DNA of 15,120 bases, taken from positions 1 to 15,120 of the forward strand of contig JAFSOM010000354.1 of the NCBI GenBank assembly GCA_017447005.1, read 5' to 3'. Positions 6,109 to 13,060 of the stretch are shown here, piece after piece (position 1 is the first letter of the stretch; every line of letters starts with the position of its first letter). The DNA is from Oscillibacter sp. GTDB lineage: Bacteria > Bacillota > Clostridia > Oscillospirales > Oscillospiraceae. Made by a program: the position numbers and the translations under genes. The notes beneath the pieces were generated by a model. That model worked only from the letters and a program-made list of their open reading frames with translations. It ran no database searches and was not told the DNA's origin.

Positions 6109-6146
6109 GACAGGCAATCAGACTACCGGAAGGAGCGTGTTTCCCC

Positions 6147-6500
6147 TTGGAGTATATCCTGCAATTTGCGCGGATACTGGGCTTTTGTCTGGCGGGAGAG
6201 GCCTTACACTTTCTTCTGCCCTTACCCGTTCCGGCGAGCATTTACGGCCTGTTGCTGATGTTCATCGCCTTGCAGACCGGATGGTTAAAGCCCGAACGCG
6301 TCAAAGCCGCGAGCGCGTTTCTTATCGCCGTGTTCCCGATTATGTTCGTACCGGGCACCGTGGGCGTCATGGAGTTATGGGACGTGCTGGCGGGACTGTG
6401 GGCGCCGATTCTCTTGGCGGTGTTCCCGGTCACGGCGCTGGTGTTCGCGGTCGCCGGACACGTCACGCAGTTTTTATTAAGGGGGCGCAAAGATGATTGA
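6147..6500 (+). CDS. lrgA: LrgA/CidA-family holin-like membrane protein
   Basis: The 117-residue product is almost entirely hydrophobic, with about four membrane segments (roughly 4-22, 28-46, 59-78 and 83-108). It has the family pattern LPVPASIYGLLLMFIAL, LPxxxV-type loops and FVPGTVGVM, and a short basic C-terminus. It acts with LrgB in the cytoplasmic membrane. The pair was first described as modulators of murein hydrolase activity and cell lysis; homologous pairs in Bacillus and Streptococcus act in pyruvate transport. The start is TTG at 6147, 11 bases after GGAAGGAG (6128-6135); no ATG or GTG in frame fits. It overlaps lrgB by 8 bases, so the two are coupled. No adjacent LytST-type regulator is seen. 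Confidence 0.9.
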   Translation: MEYILQFARILGFCLAGEALHFLLPLPVPASIYGLLLMFIALQTGWLKPERVKAASAFLIAVFPIMFVPGTVGVMELWDVLAGLWAPILLAVFPVTALVFAVAGHVTQFLLRGRKDD

Positions 6501-7185
6501 CTTTCTCTCGTCGTCGGCGGTATGGGGCGTCGCGCTGACGCTGGGCACGTTCGCGTTAGGACGCGTCGTGCAACGCGCCGCCCGTCTGCCGTGGCTCAAT
6601 CCGCTGATTCCCGCGAGCGCGATTATCATCGTACTGTTGACCGTCCTGAACATTCCATACGCCGACTACAAGGCGAGTTCCACGCCGTTGACCTACCTGT
6701 TACTCCCCGCAACCGTGGCGTTGGCCGTACCGCTCTATGAGGCGTGGGGAAAACTGCAATCGAAACTTCCGGCAATTATCATCGGTATCGGCGCGGGCGC
6801 GATTTCCGGCGTGGCGGCGAGTTTCCTGCTTGCCAAGCTGTTCGCAATCCCGAAGGAACACGCGGTAGGCTTTCTTCCGAAGTCCGTCACGACCGCCATC
6901 GGCATTGACGTAACGGCGGAGTTAGGCGGTCACGTGTCGCTGGCGATAGTGCTGATTGTCCTGACGGGTATCGCGGGGAATGTGCTTGCGGTGTTGTTCT
7001 GCCGGATGTTCCGCGTCACGGACAGCGTAGCGAGAGGCGCGGCTATCGGGGCCTGTTCCCACGCAATCGGCACGACGAAAGCGTTAGAGTTAGGCGAGAC
7101 GGAAGGCGCCGTGTCGAGTCTGGCCATTGCAGTGGCGGGCGTCATTACGGCGGTACTGTGTCCGCTGTTCGCGTCGGGCCTTTGA
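6493..7185 (+). CDS. lrgB: LrgB/CidB-family membrane protein
   Basis: This is the 230-residue partner of LrgA, the usual length, with about six to seven hydrophobic segments. Diagnostic stretches are LTYLLLPATVALAVPLYE, GFLPKSVTTAIGID and RGAAIGACSHAIGTTKALE, the last two being the most conserved parts of the family. The ATG lies inside the end of lrgA, and AGGGGG (6480-6485) precedes it. It is expected to form the membrane transporter/anti-holin complex with LrgA, exporting or importing small metabolites such as pyruvate in characterised relatives. No strong intrinsic terminator follows; a 6-bp GACGCG/CGCGTC hairpin at 7186-7204 lacks a T-tract. Confidence 0.94.
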   Translation: MIDFLSSSAVWGVALTLGTFALGRVVQRAARLPWLNPLIPASAIIIVLLTVLNIPYADYKASSTPLTYLLLPATVALAVPLYEAWGKLQSKLPAIIIGIGAGAISGVAASFLLAKLFAIPKEHAVGFLPKSVTTAIGIDVTAELGGHVSLAIVLIVLTGIAGNVLAVLFCRMFRVTDSVARGAAIGACSHAIGTTKALELGETEGAVSSLAIAVAGVITAVLCPLFASGL

Positions 7186-7270
7186 GACGCGATTCCGCCG
7201 CGTCGCAACGGAAAGACGGTTCAGCGGCGCGGCGCTGGGAAATCATAGCAAGAACGGCGCGATTTCCGCC

Positions 7271-7299
7271 TTGACAACTCCCCGCCGTCATGGTATAGT
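7271..7299 (+). promoter_or_regulatory. Promoter of glyS
   Basis: TTGACA (7271-7276), a 17-base spacer and TATAGT (7294-7299) form a near-consensus sigma-A promoter. Transcription would start near 7306, leaving a leader of about 205 bases before glyS. Confidence 0.85.
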
Positions 7300-7305
7300 A
7301 TCCGG

Positions 7306-7513
7306 CGGTAAAGAAGTCAAAGAGCGCGGTTTTTCGGCGTCAAAAAAAACCGGACAACGTTTTCAGCGTCCGACTGTCGGGCGGGAATGAAAACGAACCC
7401 GGACGAAACGGGAAAATGTTCCCGTCCGCCCTGCGTCGAAAGGCCGGGGCGTTTTCCATGTCACGGCGCGGGAACCGGGGCGGACTTTTGAAAAATCAGG
7501 AGGAATCAGGCGT
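7306..7513 (+). promoter_or_regulatory. Structured glyS leader, no T-box seen
   Basis: Candidate stems are CGGTTTTT/AAAAACCG (7327-7334/7345-7352), CGGAC/GTCCG (7351-7355/7368-7372), and a longer bulged hairpin at 7400-7428 (CGGAC/GTCCG plus GGGAA/TTCCC). A weak CGCCCT/GGGGCG stem (7427-7432/7446-7451) is followed by TTTT. The last two overlap slightly and could exclude one another. The conserved T-box antiterminator sequence (GGGTGGNACCGCG) expected for tRNA-sensing synthetase leaders was not found. Function is therefore unassigned. Confidence 0.4.
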
Positions 7514-8911
7514 ATGGACAATCGTCAAAAAACGATGGAACGGATAGTAGCGTTATGCAAGGGACGCGGCTTTGTGTTCCCGGGCAGTGAGATTTACGGC
7601 GGACTTGCCAACAGTTGGGATTATGGCCCGCTGGGCGTAGAGCTGAAAAACAACGTCAAACGCGCTTGGTGGAAAAAGTTTGTACAGGAGAACCCGTACA
7701 ACGTGGGCCTTGACGCCGCGATTCTGATGAATCCGGAAGTATGGGTAGCGTCGGGACACGTGTCCACTTTCAACGACCCGCTCATCGACTGCCGCGCCTG
7801 TAAAATGCGTCACCGCGCCGACAAGCTGGTTGAGGAGTACGTACAGGAAAACAAAATGGATGTCGTCGTCGAGTCCATGACGCAGGAAGATTTGGTAGCG
7901 TTCATCCGGGAGCATTCCGTACCCTGTCCGGGTTGCGGCAAGAGCGACTTTACGGACATCCGCCGCTTTAATCTGATGTTCAAGACCCATCAGGGCGTGA
8001 CGGAGGACACCGCGAGCGAAGTTTATTTGCGTCCCGAGACGGCGCAGGGTATTTTTGTCAACTTCCCCGCGATTCAGCGCACGACGCGCCGGAAATTGCC
8101 GTTCGGCGTCTGTCAGGTGGGGAAATCGTTCCGGAACGAAATCACGCCGGGCAACTTTATTTTCCGTATCCGCGAGTTTGAGCAGATGGAGCTTGAGTTT
8201 TTCTGCAAGCCCGACACCGATTTGGAATGGTTCCAGTATTGGCGCACGTACTGCCATGACTGGCTGATTGGCCTGAACGTCAAGGAAGAGAATTTGCGTC
8301 TGCGCGACCATACGCCGGAAGAGCTGGCGTTCTACTCCAAGGCCACGACCGACTTTGAATATCTGTTCCCGTTCGGCTGGGGCGAACTCTGGGGCGTCGC
8401 CGACCGTACCGACTACGACCTCACGCAACATCAGGAGCATTCGGGACAGGATTTGACCTACTACGACCAAGAGAAGAACGAGCATTACATCCCTTACGTT
8501 ATCGAGCCGTCGTTAGGCGCCGACCGCATGACGCTGGCGTTACTCGTGGAGGCCTACGACGAGGAAGTCGTGGACGCCGCGAAAAACGACGTGCGCACGG
8601 TTATGCGCTTTCATCCGGCGATTGCGCCGTTTAAGGCGGCGGTTCTCCCGCTGTCCAAGAAACTCAGCGACAAGGCCAAAGAGTTACAGCGGACCCTCTC
8701 CAAAGATTGGATGACCGACTTTGACGATACCGGCTCTATCGGCAAGCGTTACCGCCGCGAGGACGAAATCGGCACGCCCTACTGCGTTACCGTGGACTTC
8801 CAGACGGAAGAGGACCATTGCGTGACGGTGCGCGACCGCGACACCATGGAGCAGGAGCGGATTCCTGTCGACGAACTGCGGGCGTATCTGGCCCAAAAGC
8901 TGGACTATTAA
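7514..8911 (+). CDS. glyS: Glycine--tRNA ligase, single-chain (alpha2) class II type
   Basis: It charges tRNA-Gly with glycine using ATP in the cytosol. The 465-residue product matches the single-chain homodimeric type (sometimes named glyQS), not the alpha2beta2 enzyme. Visible features are the N-terminal class II start with [15 protein letters not shown], a zinc-ribbon insertion with C93-x2-C96 and C138-x2-C141, RPETAQGIF (173 on), motif 2 with F206-R-N-E209 followed by [13 protein letters not shown], and motif 3 G335-A-D-R338. A C-terminal anticodon-binding domain lies at about 360-465 ([36 protein letters not shown]). AGGAGG (7498-7503) lies 10 bases before the ATG. It has its own promoter and a long leader. 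The next gene in the same direction may be cotranscribed. Confidence 0.97.
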   Translation: MDNRQKTMERIVALCKGRGFVFPGSEIYGGLANSWDYGPLGVELKNNVKRAWWKKFVQENPYNVGLDAAILMNPEVWVASGHVSTFNDPLIDCRACKMRHRADKLVEEYVQENKMDVVVESMTQEDLVAFIREHSVPCPGCGKSDFTDIRRFNLMFKTHQGVTEDTASEVYLRPETAQGIFVNFPAIQRTTRRKLPFGVCQVGKSFRNEITPGNFIFRIREFEQMELEFFCKPDTDLEWFQYWRTYCHDWLIGLNVKEENLRLRDHTPEELAFYSKATTDFEYLFPFGWGELWGVADRTDYDLTQHQEHSGQDLTYYDQEKNEHYIPYVIEPSLGADRMTLALLVEAYDEEVVDAAKNDVRTVMRFHPAIAPFKAAVLPLSKKLSDKAKELQRTLSKDWMTDFDDTGSIGKRYRREDEIGTPYCVTVDFQTEEDHCVTVRDRDTMEQERIPVDELRAYLAQKLDY

Positions 8912-8950
8912 GCGCCCGCCTGACCGTTTGACAGAAAGGGGGGACATCGT

Positions 8951-9133
8951 ATCTCTAAAGGGAATAAAAACCGGAAGAAGCGCGCTTCGGGGAAAAACTC
9001 CGCGCCGTATGGAAAGTTCCATGACCCCTACGGACGGCCTTATGACCCTTACGGAAGAAATCTTCGGCGGACGGATGACGCGCCGTCCGGCAATCCGTCC
9101 GAACCTCTCCGGAAACCAAAGAGAAATACAGAG
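8951..9133 (+). other. In-frame upstream coding extension of the LTA-synthase-like gene (possible AUC start)
   Basis: The frame of the next gene stays open upstream of its first ATG, back to a stop at 8921. These 61 codons look coding: they read SKGNKNRKKR near the start, then APYGKFHDPYG and RPYDPYGRN, a repeated Tyr-Gly motif. There is no ATG, GTG or TTG in frame. The only near-cognate is ATC at 8951, which sits 7 bases after a strong AAAGGGGGG (8935-8943), whereas the ATG at 9134 has no clear RBS. Either AUC is the start or a base change has altered the original start codon. Confidence 0.55.
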
Positions 9134-12046
9134 ATGAAATACAAACTAAAAGACCCGAAAGAGCGTCCGCCGGAAGGGGAAGTTTCAAAGGAGCGTCCGC
9201 CGGAGAGAAAAGCCTCGAAAGAGCGTCCGCCGGAACCTCAAGACTTAAAAGCGCGTTCGCCGGAACGTCAAGACGCCAAAGCGCGTTCAGTGGAACGTCA
9301 AGACCCGAAAAAGCGTCCGCCGGAACGGGAAAAGACCGCCGCCGCAACGCAGTCGCCGCCCGTTGAAACGCCGGGGACGCCGTCCGACGTTACCAAACCG
9401 CGCACGCCGTCCGACGTTGCGAAACTGCGCACATCGTCCGAACGCCCGACGGTTTCCGCGCCGTCCGCGCCGCTTTTGCGACGCTCTCCCGAAAAAATCC
9501 GTATGCCGGAGGCGTCGGCGGGGAACATTCAGCTTTATCAGCCGGACAAGCCGCTCGCCCGTACAGGCAAAGCCCTGCCGCCGATTCCGCTGACGCTCGA
9601 CACGTTGCAGTTAGAGGAGCCGTCGCGCAAGCGTAAGGGACAGCGGCGCAAAGAGCGGAAATCCGTCCCCATGCAGGACAAAAAGCCCGAACCGGAACCG
9701 ACGCCGGAGCCGCTTTCGCATATGCCCGCGCCGTTGCCCATTAACCCGTATCAGTTAAAGAAGGAACTCAAAGAGGGCGAAAAGGGACTGGAACAACGAG
9801 AAGACAAACAAAGCAAAACAACGGATGACCTTCCATGGCTGCCCCCGCCGCCGGGTACGACGCCCGCCCCGAAAGTCGAGACGCCCCCGTTGCTCAATCG
9901 CCTTGGCGCGTACCTCAAAGAAAAGGCGCGTGTCGGCGCGAAACGGGCCGGAGTATGGCTGTGGACGCATATCAAACAGGCGGTTTTGTTCCTGATACAG
10001 TTTTCCGTATCCCTCTTTAGGCGCATTCGGGCGAAAATTCCGCCCCTGCCGAAATTTTTCACGCAAAAGCGGCGCTATCGCGGACGCCTGCGCCTTACCG
10101 TGTGGAGCCAGTGGAGAGCGTTTGCGTTACTCTCCCTGCTGATGGGCTTATCCGTCACGGCCTCCGTGGAAGCCGTCCGGATTGGGAGCTTTATGGAGAT
10201 GTGCGCATGGGCCGGGGAACGTATGGGAAGCTTTTTCCTGTCCGGCCTGCTCTACGGAAGCGTCATCGCGTTTTTCGGCGCCTTGCTGGGACGCCTATGG
10301 CCTGCTGGCCTACTGGTTTCCGTTTTTGGCCTCGCCGCCGCGCTGGTGAATTACTTCAAGTTACGAATCGACGGGACGCCGCTGGTGCTGTCAGACTTCG
10401 GCCTCATCGGGCAAACGGGCGACATCGCCGGGGTAGCCGGGGAACTGACCCCGCCGGAAGTGTTCTGGCAAGCGCTCTGGTTCCTGACGTTCTGTTTAAT
10501 GCTGTTGTTCTTCATGAACGGCATGACGCGCACCAGAGGATTTGACCGCGTTTTCCCGATTGCCGTATCTTTCGCGCTGACGTTCTTTCTGTTTTTCTCC
10601 GGCGCAACCTCCGCAGTCGGGGCGCTGTTCCATGTGGACGTTGCCGAACGTATGCCGCCCATGACGAATCATCGGCTCTACGGTCTGACGGTCAGCCTGT
10701 GGCGGGAATGGCGCCTACAGAAAATCAGTCCGCCGGACGGCTACAGTGAAGAGCAAATGCGGGATGTCCTGAACGAAATCGACGCTTGGCCCATGCCGAA
10801 AATCACGGAGGACGCGGAGATGCTGGAAACGGCGGAAGGCGCCGAAACGCCCGCTCATCCCAATGTGATTGTCGTTCTCTCGGAGAGTTTCTTCGACGTG
10901 AATCGCTTGGAGGGCGTCACGTATGACCGCGACCCCGTGGAGAATTTCCACGCGCTACAGGCGGAGAGTATCAGCGGGCGTTTCTACTCGCATTATCTGG
11001 GCTACGGCACGGGCTATATCGAGATGTCCATGCAGACGGGTATCGGAGAGCTTGACCTTGAAGCCGGAACGAATATCTGCTTTATGCCCGACGAGACTTA
11101 TGAACGGCTGGATTCCCTCGCCGAACAATATACCAATCTCGGCGACTATACCGCCGAAATGCTCCACGCCTACGACAACAGTCTCTATAACCGCACGGTA
11201 ACGTATCCGCTCATGGGCTATTCCAAAAGTCTGTATTCGGAGGACATCCGCGCTCTCGGGTTGGAATGGACAGGCAATCTCTACGGCGGCTATTACATGA
11301 AGGATTCCTATTTCTTCCAAGCCATGTTGCACGAAATGCGGGAGATTAACGACAACGGAAACCGGGCCTTCCTGTACGGCATTACCATGGAGAACCATCA
11401 GCCGTTTAATCCGGACAAGTTCAACGGCGTTTCGCAGGTCAAGGTCACGGCGCCGAAGCTGAAACGTTCCGAACTGGAAATTCTGAAAGTCGGCGTGGAG
11501 GGCATTGTACGCGCCGACGCCGCCTTGAAGGAACTCACGGACGCGTTACGGGACTATCCCGTCCCGACGATTGTCGCTTTCTACGGAGACCACCGCCCCA
11601 CGTTATCCATGCCCAACGGGCGGAGCGTCTATACGCAACTGGGCATGGTGCCCGCCGGGGGCGATACGAGCCTATGGACGGTGGAGCAGGTCGGCGACAT
11701 CTATTCCAGCGATTATCTTATCTGGGCGAATGACGCCGCGTTACTGCAAGGACAGGCCGGAACGCGGAAACATGCCGGCGTGCTCTCCTTCGGGCCGATG
11801 ATTCTGGAATTGACCGGACAGCCCGTCTCCCGCTGGTGGAAACTGGCCTGCTGGTCGGCGAAAGTTCAGCTTGTCAGCCGGGAAGTGTATTTCGCCAACG
11901 GCGACGGCGTCCCCTTCTTTACGCAAGCTCAGGCGGGATTGTCGAAAGAGGAGGAGCATTTGCTCTATCTCCGTTCCTGCGCCCTCTATGACGCCCTTTA
12001 TGGTCAGCGTTACATTACATCCGAATTGAACCGCGCCGGGCCATAG
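9134..12046 (+). CDS. LTA synthase-like membrane sulfatase (phosphoglycerol transferase family) with long repetitive N-terminal tail
   Basis: The product has 970 residues from this ATG, possibly 1031 if translation starts at 8951. Residues 1-270 are polar, basic and Pro-rich, including six tandem 10-residue KERPPE-type repeats (9-68). About six hydrophobic segments follow (roughly 275-296, 328-348, 366-385, 387-408, 443-464, 472-492), then an extracellular alkaline-phosphatase-fold domain (about 575-900). Catalytic positions of the LtaS family are recognisable: E584 in LSESFF, nucleophile T626 in YGTGYIE, H755 in ENHQPF and D819-H820 in YGDH. Such enzymes transfer glycerol-phosphate from phosphatidylglycerol to envelope polymers; the precise product here is unknown. 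The tail is unusually long for the family. It follows glyS by 39 bases if the upstream start is used. The stop codon lies inside the first unit of a tandem repeat. Confidence 0.9.
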   Translation: MKYKLKDPKERPPEGEVSKERPPERKASKERPPEPQDLKARSPERQDAKARSVERQDPKKRPPEREKTAAATQSPPVETPGTPSDVTKPRTPSDVAKLRTSSERPTVSAPSAPLLRRSPEKIRMPEASAGNIQLYQPDKPLARTGKALPPIPLTLDTLQLEEPSRKRKGQRRKERKSVPMQDKKPEPEPTPEPLSHMPAPLPINPYQLKKELKEGEKGLEQREDKQSKTTDDLPWLPPPPGTTPAPKVETPPLLNRLGAYLKEKARVGAKRAGVWLWTHIKQAVLFLIQFSVSLFRRIRAKIPPLPKFFTQKRRYRGRLRLTVWSQWRAFALLSLLMGLSVTASVEAVRIGSFMEMCAWAGERMGSFFLSGLLYGSVIAFFGALLGRLWPAGLLVSVFGLAAALVNYFKLRIDGTPLVLSDFGLIGQTGDIAGVAGELTPPEVFWQALWFLTFCLMLLFFMNGMTRTRGFDRVFPIAVSFALTFFLFFSGATSAVGALFHVDVAERMPPMTNHRLYGLTVSLWREWRLQKISPPDGYSEEQMRDVLNEIDAWPMPKITEDAEMLETAEGAETPAHPNVIVVLSESFFDVNRLEGVTYDRDPVENFHALQAESISGRFYSHYLGYGTGYIEMSMQTGIGELDLEAGTNICFMPDETYERLDSLAEQYTNLGDYTAEMLHAYDNSLYNRTVTYPLMGYSKSLYSEDIRALGLEWTGNLYGGYYMKDSYFFQAMLHEMREINDNGNRAFLYGITMENHQPFNPDKFNGVSQVKVTAPKLKRSELEILKVGVEGIVRADAALKELTDALRDYPVPTIVAFYGDHRPTLSMPNGRSVYTQLGMVPAGGDTSLWTVEQVGDIYSSDYLIWANDAALLQGQAGTRKHAGVLSFGPMILELTGQPVSRWWKLACWSAKVQLVSREVYFANGDGVPFFTQAQAGLSKEEEHLLYLRSCALYDALYGQRYITSELNRAGP
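9158..9337 (+). repeat. 30-bp tandem repeat encoding six 10-residue units
   Basis: Six consecutive 30-base units with no indels encode K-(E/A/K)-R-(P/S)-(P/V)-E followed by four variable residues. It is in frame within the N-terminal tail of the LTA-synthase-like protein. A shorter 9-residue duplication (TPSDVTKPR, TPSDVAKLR) follows at about 9388-9441. Confidence 0.9.
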
Positions 12047-12138
12047 CGTTTTATCCGAAAGCGCGTCCATAGGGTTTCCGAAACCGCGCTTATAGCGTTA
12101 TCCGAAACCGCGCCTATAGCATTATCCGAAACCGCGCC
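12041..12138 (+). repeat. 24-bp tandem repeat at the end of the LTA-synthase-like gene
   Basis: Four units (12041-12066, 12067-12090, 12091-12114, 12115-12138) share the pattern (C/T)(C/A)TAG-GTTA-TCCGAAACCGCGCC. The last two differ at one position; the first is 26 bases long. The first unit supplies the stop codon TAG of the preceding gene. No stem or open frame explains the array. Confidence 0.85.
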
Positions 12139-12147
12139 GAATCATAG

Positions 12148-12178
12148 AAAACGCCCTCCCCCGTCTTACGGGGGAGGG
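12148..12178 (-). terminator. Intrinsic terminator of the zinc-ribbon gene
   Basis: On the minus strand CCCTCCCCC pairs perfectly with GGGGGAGGG (arms 12178-12170 and 12162-12154) around a 7-base loop, followed by CG and TTTT. It lies about 65 bases past the stop codon of the gene at 12243-12689. Confidence 0.8.
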
Positions 12179-12242
12179 TAGCGCGTCAAGCGCGGGCCGG
12201 AATCGCCGGAAAATCATTCCGCTTTCCGCTGATGATACGCCG

Positions 12243-12689
12243 TCAGGTTTTGGCCTGAATTTTCGCGCCGCACTTCGGACAGGTGATAATAATATTCCCC
12301 TTGCCCGTCGGCACGCGGCAAATCGTCCCGCACTGCTTGCAGGTATAATATTTGTGCGTTTTGTCCTTATGCCGCCGGACAGCGCCATCCGTCAGACGCC
12401 GGACGCGCCGCCATCCGTCCAGAAAGCGCATATTCTCCGCCTGACGCTTGGGCAGATTCCGCGATAGTATCCGGAACGCCATAATGACCAGTACGACATC
12501 CGTCAGAACGTCAAACGCTCTGGCGACGAACAGGCTCCGCGTCAGCGCGACGACAATCGCCCGCACGACGCATACGCCTAAATACGCCCATAGTAGCGCG
12601 TAGTTGAGCTGGTCCATCCCGTTGCGGCCCAGCATGAACCGTCCCGCGGCGAGGCGCAGTCTTTGCAGGACATTTTGAAACCGTTCCAT
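12243..12689 (-). CDS. Small membrane protein with C-terminal zinc ribbon, function unknown
   Basis: The 148-residue product begins with a basic segment containing FMLGRNGMDQLN, followed by two hydrophobic segments (about 30-48 and 58-76) and the conserved-looking SRNLPKRQAEN. It ends in a zinc ribbon with C-x2-C (CKQCG) and C-x2-C (CPKCG) separated by RVPTGKGNIIIT. Similar short two-helix zinc-ribbon proteins are common in Clostridia but uncharacterised. The start at 12689 is chosen because AGAGAGGG lies 7 bases upstream and the promoter at 12735-12763 puts the transcript start near 12728, below the ATG at 12734. It stands alone between a good promoter and a good terminator. The ribbon could bind nucleic acid or protein near the membrane (inference). 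Confidence 0.8.
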   Translation of the reverse strand: MERFQNVLQRLRLAAGRFMLGRNGMDQLNYALLWAYLGVCVVRAIVVALTRSLFVARAFDVLTDVVLVIMAFRILSRNLPKRQAENMRFLDGWRRVRRLTDGAVRRHKDKTHKYYTCKQCGTICRVPTGKGNIIITCPKCGAKIQAKT

Positions 12690-12734
12690 ATTGAATCCCT
12701 CTCTTTCGGTTCCTGAACAGGTATCATTTTCCAT

Positions 12735-12763
12735 ATTGTATCTGAAATTTCCCCCGCTGACAA
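12735..12763 (-). promoter_or_regulatory. Promoter of the zinc-ribbon membrane protein gene
   Basis: On the minus strand TTGTCA (12763-12758), a 17-base spacer and TACAAT (12740-12735). The predicted transcript start near 12728 supports the internal start codon at 12689. Confidence 0.8.
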
Positions 12764-12856
12764 CTATCTAAGATAAAATTTACAAATTCGACACAAATGC
12801 CGCCGTCAAGCGCGCTGTCAGCGAATCCGCTCTTGAAATTCAATGTCATGGACTTT

Positions 12857-12900
12857 ACGAAGAACCCCCTAAATCCCCCCTTTCAGGGGAGACTTGCCGG
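12857..12900 (+). repeat. Short GC-rich palindromic repeat (C-run/CTTTCAGGGG type)
   Basis: It contains a C-run, CCCCCCTTTCAGGGGAGACTT, whose CCCC-TTTCA-GGGG core resembles the reverse of the family A core. It directly abuts the better-preserved family A element that follows. The stretch 12764-12856 before it shows no gene and no clear signal. Confidence 0.5.
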
Positions 12901-12902
12901 AA

Positions 12903-12980
12903 CCTGAAAGCGCTTCCAAAGCCTTTTCCCCCGCCCCTGAAAGGGGAGGGGGAGAGGGGGAGGGGTTTGCAAACGCTCTA
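12903..12980 (+). mobile_element. MITE-like family A element with terminal inverted repeats
   Basis: The left end GAAAGCGCTTCCAAAG and the right end TTTGCAAACGCTCT are imperfect inverted copies (shared AGCG-TT-CAAA when one is reversed). Between them lies a C-run, CCCCTGAAAGGGG and GGGGGAGAGGGGG. It is about 78 bases long, with no coding capacity and partial copies at 9-50, 4220-4283 and 4394-4442. The combination of short length, palindromes and terminal inverted repeats suggests a miniature mobile element. No transposase is present in the window and no target duplication was clear. Confidence 0.5.
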
Positions 12981-13014
12981 AATTAATGGCATTACTTGAA
13001 ATCTCTGTAAATCC

Positions 13015-13036
13015 GCCCGTTGCGACGGGCTATCAT
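13015..13036 (+). promoter_or_regulatory. Inverted repeat next to a possible -10 box upstream of htpG
   Basis: GCCCGT-TGCG-ACGGGC (13015-13030) is a perfect 6-bp stem immediately followed by TATCAT. No good -35 box is at the right distance, and no CIRCE element (TTAGCACTC-N9-GAGTGCTAA) is found. The stem could be an operator or a 5'-leader hairpin. Confidence 0.3.
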
Positions 13037-13060
13037 AAAAAGGAAGTGTCATTCTCCGCC

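Noticed and set aside
7306..7513. T-box riboswitch upstream of glyS
   Set aside because: The conserved antiterminator bases and a convincing following terminator were not found.
7553..8485. 310-codon minus-strand ORF inside glyS
   Set aside because: It is antisense to the conserved synthetase; no domain or RBS was recognised.
8928..9137. Small ORF between glyS and the LTA-synthase-like gene starting at TTG 8928
   Set aside because: It is in a different frame from the protein-like extension, which has the better composition and RBS spacing.
9158..9337. Possible CRISPR array in the 30-bp repeats
   Set aside because: The repeats are contiguous without spacers and in frame with a protein.
12041..12138. 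Possible CRISPR or origin iterons in the 24-bp array
   Set aside because: There are no spacers, and no replication gene or AT-rich melting region is adjacent.
12690..12734. Zinc-ribbon gene start at the ATG at 12734
   Set aside because: The predicted transcript begins near 12728, and the ATG at 12689 has a good RBS.
12986..13060. htpG start at the ATG at 12986
   Set aside because: There is no RBS, the 25 extra residues match nothing in HtpG, and the region abuts a repeat element.
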